A stretch of 64,000 nt of DNA from contig OY804576.1 in assembly GCA_963680875.1 (NCBI GenBank), positions 73,041,668 to 73,105,667 on the forward strand, in the 5' to 3' direction. Of this stretch, positions 59,701 to 64,000 are shown one piece after another. Position 1 is the stretch's first letter. Each line of letters opens with the position of its first letter. The translations under genes were made by a program, and so were the position numbers. The notes below the pieces were generated by a model. The model ran no database searches. It was not told where the DNA came from and worked only from the letters and a program-made list of their open reading frames with translations. This DNA is from Bathymodiolus brooksi (taxonomy: Eukaryota; Mollusca; Bivalvia; Mytilida; Modiolidae).

Positions 59701-61030
59701 TTATCGATTATCTAAATTTATTTTTCTTGTATGGTTGCAAAACACTTTTATCACACATAATAGGTATAGGTACTCAAGTTATAATTGTGGTTAAATGGAG
59801 CTCGTTGACTCACACAAAGATATACAAAACACATAGAAATTGTACTTTTTACTTCCATTCTAAACACACAGTACTTAGAACAAGGAATTGATAAGACTCA
59901 GTAAGATATGTTCCTTTATCAGTAATTTTGACATTTTCCCTTTGGTCTCGCCGAGTGATACTGAAAATGATCAGTCAGTATGATCATGAGTATGACTCCA
60001 CTCTGACACATTATCCTGATTCTGAGCCAACCAGTCTTTGCTCTTTCTCCTTTATGTTGCATGTTTAACGAAGAAGTTACAAATACTAAAGTATATTGAG
60101 TTGAAAATAAAGTTAAATAGTAATTGTTGACAATATAGACCACTACAACAACATAAACCACTCCTCTGTCAATCTTTAACTTTAAAATCACAAAACAGAA
60201 GCTGATAGAGATATACAGGTTGATGCTTGGGACATGCAAAAAAAAAATATGGCATGGTTATTCCAACCTCCCTTCTTGATATCTAGATCTGCAGTGACAA
60301 AACATAAATAAACAATAAAAATACAGCATAAACACAACAGCAAACAGTTGATAAACAGTATCAGTGAATCGTATTAAATCAACTTTTTTGCTAAGAAGGT
60401 AGAATCTATTGGTTGTAGACCAGTATTCTACGGATAAAAAGAAATGACAATTAGTGCTTCTCATGGATATAATATTATGTTAGTTATAATTCACTCAAAG
60501 AAAATAATGGTCTTCTGACATGAGAGACCATATGCCACAAGTATATCCTCGTTATGTAAGAACAAAATTTAGGCAAACAAAAACAACAGTAAAAAGTACT
60601 ATAGCCACAATACTGAACAATTGGATCCATCAAAAAGTTCTCATCCTGGCAGTGTGATTGATCATTACATGTAATTTGTAATTATACTGCATATTTAGAT
60701 CCTGACAATATGTAAGCACATTGATTAATACAATGTATGAACAATTTTTAAAATATTTTTTATCTTATTTCAGACTTAAAAGAAATGTCTTGTTCAGCTT
60801 TAAATGAAGTATTAACAGAATATGAAATTGTAATCAAAGAACTTTCGGAAATATTGATACGTGAACTAGCTTTGAGAGATGAGTTAGAATATGATAAAGA
60901 ATTGAAAAATCAGTTTATATCCTTGCTGCTGACAATCCAAAAGAAGAGAAGGGATAATAATGTAGATAAGAAGAAAAAGAAAACAAAATCTGTTAACAAT
61001 AATAGTAGTTCTGATAACCCAGTTAAAACA
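44721..61030 (+). CDS. FEZ2: FEZ family kinesin-1 adaptor (fasciculation and elongation protein zeta), 5' part
   Basis: Coding exons: 44721-45019, 57002-57110, 58595-58753, 59540-59648 and 60774-61030, giving 311 in-frame codons with intact splice sites and no stop; the 3' exons lie beyond the window. The ATG at 44721 (AAAATGGCG) is preferred to those at 44685 and 44706 by context and by its [10 protein letters not shown] start, like the MEAPL of FEZ1. Features: [18 protein letters not shown] (59-76), [16 protein letters not shown] (105-120), [19 protein letters not shown] (146-164), [12 protein letters not shown] (178-189), and a coiled-coil region [20 protein letters not shown] to [19 protein letters not shown] (235-280), followed by a Lys-rich run. 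FEZ/UNC-76 proteins link cargo to kinesin-1 in axonal transport; the same role here is inferred. The match is closer to FEZ2, but invertebrates usually have one FEZ gene. Confidence 0.93.
45191..46517. mobile_element. DNA transposon, internally deleted, 14-bp TIRs, 5-bp duplication
   Basis: It starts CAGTGCCTGAAATGAGGG and ends CCATTTCAGGCACTG; the TIR CAGTGCCTGAAATG is exact. ATGTT flanks both ends (45186-45190, 46518-46522). 45191-46372 matches 5460-4147 in reverse, ending just after the ATG of the transposase-like ORF (46356 here). The remaining 145 bp reads 37 further codons to TAA near the right end. It is therefore a deletion derivative that has lost the gene body. It lies in FEZ intron 1. 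Confidence 0.85.
46618..46765 (-). mobile_element. SINE family A, fragment
   Basis: Minus-strand fragment with AACCAGTCTTTACTCTTTC and TATAGTCTTTGGTTTGAC; both ends are rearranged. Confidence 0.6.
47258..47621. mobile_element. Small hAT-like element, 12-bp TIR, 5-bp duplication
   Basis: The ends CAGGGCTCACCA and TGGTGAGCCCTG are exact inverted repeats flanked by CAACT on both sides (47253-47257, 47622-47626). It is 364 bp. The interior contains GGGCGACTTCTTCGCC, which recurs near 32090. No coding capacity. Confidence 0.8.
47828..48572 (+). mobile_element. hAT element with 8-bp target duplication
   Basis: The ends CAGGGCATGAAATTAA and TTAAATTCTACCCCTG are imperfect TIRs. The exact 8-bp duplication GGGTCATA flanks it (47820-47827, 48573-48580), the hallmark of hAT. 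Short GGCTAGT-type words are repeated near both ends. Inside is a fragment of a zinc-finger coding region (48156-48443). 745 bp, non-autonomous. Confidence 0.88.
48156..48443 (+). pseudogene. TTF-type zinc-finger fragment of a hAT transposase (ZNF862-like)
   Basis: A 95-codon frame from ATG 48156. Residues 24-70 ([39 protein letters not shown]) resemble the start of the TTF-type finger in hAT transposases and ZNF862-like proteins: a basic stretch, W, then Cys-x2-Cys. The distal His/Cys and the catalytic domain are absent; the last 25 codons look unrelated. It fits the 8-bp-flanked hAT element that encloses it. Confidence 0.6.
48581..50064. other. FEZ intron 1, no feature seen
   Basis: AT-rich intron sequence. 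The ORFs on either strand have no recognisable content. Confidence 0.45.
50065..50370. repeat. Hairpin-headed module repeat, single unit
   Basis: It starts ATGTCTCCCCTTCGAACGAA with pairing GGGAGACAT, then CTTCTTCTGCTTCTTC, then CCTTGACCTCAAGGTCA, and ends GGGGAGACATAGG. This is a one-module member of the hairpin-headed repeat class. Confidence 0.7.
51099..51374 (+). other. ORF of unknown nature in FEZ intron 1
   Basis: Open for 91 codons after an acceptor-like CCTTAG near 51085. The first half is acidic ([20 protein letters not shown]); the second half is Trp/Gly-rich and does not look like a folded protein. The known FEZ exons join in frame without it (exon 1 to 57002). It may be a skipped or alternative exon, or chance. 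Confidence 0.2.
51960..53130. repeat. Tandem module array (about 165 bp x 7)
   Basis: Head CACCTCGCCAAAGGCAATG, GGCGTCTGTCGTCCG, then about seven modules with GGTAGGAAGCATC, AACAAACATGGCCGCCA and TTCTTGTTTCTGATTGG. Long minus-strand frames through it are repeat artefacts. Confidence 0.9.
53930..54525. repeat. Tandem module array (about 150 bp x 4)
   Basis: Four modules of the same family as 51960-53130, without the head, ending in CAGAATGAAAGGTGAGC, the tail word also found at 44200-44216. The two arrays are split by about 0.8 kb of other sequence. Confidence 0.85.
54530..57001. other. FEZ intron 1, 3' part
   Basis: It includes a polypyrimidine tract at 55060-55225 rich in CCCTT/CCCCC words. 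Otherwise AT-rich, with no exon seen before the acceptor TTTTTTTCAG ending at 57001. Confidence 0.5.
57209..57523. mobile_element. TA-flanked MITE with internal 17-bp repeats
   Basis: The ends CAGTCAAACCTG and GCAGGTTTAACTG are inverted, flanked by TA on both sides (mariner-type). The interior contains about ten 17-bp units such as GTGACCACTTAATAGAG and GTGACTGCTTAATAGAG. 315 bp, in the FEZ intron after the 57002 exon. Confidence 0.85.
57975..58290 (+). mobile_element. SINE family A
   Basis: Plus-strand copy (GACGTTATGGTTATAATACTC head, GTTTCAGTGAGCTAGC body) in the FEZ intron before the 58595 exon. The 3' end is diverged. Confidence 0.75.
59985..60090 (-). mobile_element. SINE family A, fragment
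   Basis: Minus-strand fragment with GAGCCAACCAGTCTTTGCTC and TCCTTTATGTTGCATG only, in the last visible FEZ intron. Confidence 0.65.
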
Positions 61031-64000
61031 GTAAGTAATATTAACAAAAGTTGTTGATAACCCAGTTACTGACTTAATACAGTAAGTAACATTGACAGTA
61101 AGTGTTGATAACCCAGTTACTGATTTAATACAGTAAGTAACATTGACAGTAAGTGTTGATAACCCAGTTACTGATTTAATACAGTAAGTAACATTGACAG
61201 TAAGTGTTGATAACCCAGTTACTGATTTAATACAGTAAGTAACATTGACAGTAAGTGTTGATAACCCAGTTACTGACTTAATACAGTAAGTAACATTGAC
61301 AGTAAGTGTTGATAACCCAGTTACTGATTTAATACAGTAAGTAACATTGACAGTAAGTGTTGATAACCCAGTTACTGATTTAATACAGTAAGTAACATTG
61401 ACAGTAAGTGTTGATAACCCAGTTACTGATTTAATACAGTAAGTAACATTGACAGTAAGTGTTGATAACCCAGTTACTGATTTAATACAGTAAGTAACAT
61501 TGACAGTAAGTGTTGATAACCCAGTTACTGATTTAATACAGTAAGTAACATTGACAGTAAGTGTTGATAACCCAGTTACTGATTTAATACAGTAAGTAAC
61601 ATTGACAGTAACTGTTGATAACCCAGTTACTGATTTAATACAGTAAGTAACATTGACAGTAAGTGTTGATAACCCAGTTACTGACTTAATACAGTAAGTA
61701 ACATTGACAGTAAGTGTTGATAACCCAGTTACTGATTTAATACAGTAAGTAACATTGACAGTAAGTGTTGATAACCCAGTTACTGATTTAATACAGTAAG
61801 TAACATTGACAGTAAGTGTTGATAACCCAGTTACTGATTTAATACAGTAAGTAACATTGACAGTAAGTGTTGATAACCCAGTTACTGATTTAATACAGTA
61901 AGTAACATTGACAGTAAGTGTTGATAACCCAGTTACTGATTTAATACAGTAAGTAACATTGACAGTAAGTGTTGATAACCCAGTTACTGATTTAATACAG
62001 TAAGTAACATTGACAGTAACTGTTGATAACCCAGTTACTGATTTAATACAGTAAGTAACATTGACAGTAAGTGTTGATAACCCAGTTACTGATTTAATAC
62101 AGTAAGTAACATTGACAGTAAGTGTTGATAACCCAGTTACTGATTTAATACAGTAAGTAACATTGACAGTATCTGTTGATAACCCAGTTACTGATTTAAT
62201 ACAGTAAGTGTTGATAACCCAGTTACTGATTTAATACAGTAAGTAACATTGACAGTAAGTGTTGATAACCCAGTTACTGATTTAATACAGTAAGTAACAT
62301 TGACAGTAAGTGTTGATAACCCAGTTACTGATTTAATACAGTAAGTAACATTGACAGTAAGTGTTGATAACCCAGTTACTGATTTAATACAGTAAGTAAC
62401 ATTGACAGTAACTGTTGATAACCCAGTTACTGATTTAATACAGTAAGTAACATTGACAGTAAGTGTTGATAACCCAGTTACTGATTTAATACAGTAAGTA
62501 ACATTGACAGTAAGTGTTGATAACCCAGTTACTGATTTAATACAGTAAGTAACATTGACAGTAAGTGTTGATAACCCAGTTACTGATTTAATACAGTAAG
62601 TAACATTGACAGTAAGTGTTGATAACCCAGTTACTGATTTAATACAGTAAGTAACATTGACAGTAAGTGTTGATAACCCAGTTACTGATTTAATACAGTA
62701 AGTAACATTGACAGTAAGTGTTGATAACCCAGTTACTGATTTAATACAGTAAGTAACATTGACAGTAAGTGTTGATAACCCAGTTACTGATTTAATACAG
62801 TAAGTAACATTGACAGTAAGTGTTGATAACCCAGTTACTGATTTAATACAGTAAGTAACATTGACAGTAACTGTTGATAACCCAGTTACTGATTTAATAC
62901 AGTAAGTAACATTGACAGTAAGTGTTGATAACCCAGTTACTGATTTAATACAGTAAGTAACATTGACAGTAAGTGTTGATAACCCAGTTACTGATTTAAT
63001 ACAGTAAGTAACATTGACAGTAACTGTTGATAACCCAGTTACTGATTTAATACAGTAAGTAACATTGACAGTAAGTGTTGATAACCCAGTTACTGATTTA
63101 ATACAGTAAGTAACATTGACAGTAACTGTTGATAACCCAGTTACTGATTTAATACAGTAAGTAACATTGACAGTAAGTGTTGATAACCCAGTTACTGATT
63201 TAATACAGTAAGTAACATTGACAGTAAGTGTTGATAACCCAGTTACTGATTTAATACAGTAAGTAACATTGACAGTAACTGTTGATAACCCAGTTACTGA
63301 TTTAATACAGTAAGTAACATTGACAGTAAGTGTTGATAACCCAGTTACTGATTTAATACAGTAAGTAACATTGACAGTAAGTGTTGATAACCCAGTTACT
63401 GATTTAATACAGTAAGTAACATTGACAGTAACTGTTGATAACCCAGTTACTGATTTAATACAGTAAGTAACATTGACAGTAAGTGTTGATAACCCAGTTA
63501 CTGATTTAATACAGTAACATTGACAGTAAGTGTTGATAACCCAGTTACTGATTTAATACAGTAAGTAACATTGACAGTAAGTGTTGATAACCCAGTTACT
63601 GATTTAATACAGTAAGTAACATTGACAGTAACTGTTGATAACCCAGGTACTGATTTAATACAGTAAGTAACATTGACAGTAAGTGTTGATAACCCAGTTA
63701 CTGATTTAATACAGTAAGTAACATTGACAGTAAGTGTTGATAACCCAGTTACTGATTTAATACAGTAAGTAACATTGACAGTAAGTGTTGATAACCCAGT
63801 TACTGATTTAATACAGTAAGTAACATTGACAGTGAGTGTTGATAACCCAGTTACTGATTTAATACAGTAAGTAACATTGACAGTAAGTGTTGATAACCCA
63901 GTTACTGATTTAATACAGTAAGTAACATTGACAGTAAGTGTTGATAACCCAGTTACTGATTTAATACAGTAAGTAACATTGACAGTAAGTGTTGATAACC
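61031..64000. repeat. 51-bp satellite array carrying splice-donor-like sites
   Basis: About 57 direct copies of a 51-bp unit continue past the window end. Each has GATAACCCAGTTACTG and two GTAAGT words (ACAGTAAGTAAC and ACAGTAAGTGTT). The first FEZ exon-intron junction (61010-61060) has the same order: GATAACCCAGTTA, ACAGTAAGTAA. Most units are identical. A variant with GTAACT in the second site recurs (near 61607, 62015, 62410, 62868, 63018, 63120, 63273, 63426, 63630), and a few units have small deletions (near 62205 and 63517). All three forward frames contain stops, so it is not coding. Confidence 0.95.

Noticed and set aside
61031..64000. CRISPR array
   Set aside because: The units are contiguous without spacers, and the array is in an intron.

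Overview
The window is AT-rich eukaryotic DNA with spliced genes, long introns and very dense repeats. Exons end at GT/AG junctions, the coding density is low, and the proteins are animal families (RDH13, SERTA/CDCA4-like, FEZ). The tRNA-derived SINEs, hAT-type elements and hairpin-headed tandem modules are of the kind common in mollusc genomes. A bivalve or other mollusc is my best inference; the species cannot be told.

Layout. (1) 912-12919, minus strand: six exons of a short-chain dehydrogenase of the RDH11-14 group, with the last exon probably before position 1. Its catalytic Ser and Tyr are both replaced. Its large intron holds a decayed transposase-like gene (2207-4165) attached to a transposon end (4147-5460), and another intron holds a long-TIR element with a 9-bp target duplication (11315-12433). 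(2) 14325-22171, plus strand: a complete seven-exon RDH13-type gene of 323 codons, head-to-head with the first and with the same internal exon lengths. Its introns carry SINEs, a hAT-like element and a tandem array with DR1-type AGGTCA repeats. (3) 22600-23729: 30-bp minisatellite. (4) 26200-29076: two 453-bp arms in inverted orientation. (5) 32427-33143, plus strand: SERTA-domain protein with its whole coding region in one exon. (6) 35129-36286: cluster of tRNA-Leu-like SINE copies. (7) 36696-36992: one unassigned minus-strand ORF. (8) 37455-42579: long gene-poor AT-rich stretch. (9) 44721-61030, plus strand: the first five coding exons of a FEZ (UNC-76) kinesin adaptor gene, with a 12-kb first intron full of DNA transposons and tandem modules. 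(10) 61031-64000: a 51-bp satellite that starts at the 5' splice site of the last visible FEZ exon and appears to be built from that exon-intron junction.

Functionally, the two dehydrogenase genes are paralogues that may share an upstream region. One looks catalytically competent and the other looks like a pseudoenzyme. The SERTA and FEZ genes are unrelated to them. The most unusual items are the pseudoenzyme/enzyme pair, the splice-donor satellite in FEZ, and the link between a transposase-like gene family and a transposon with CAGTG termini and 5-bp target duplications.
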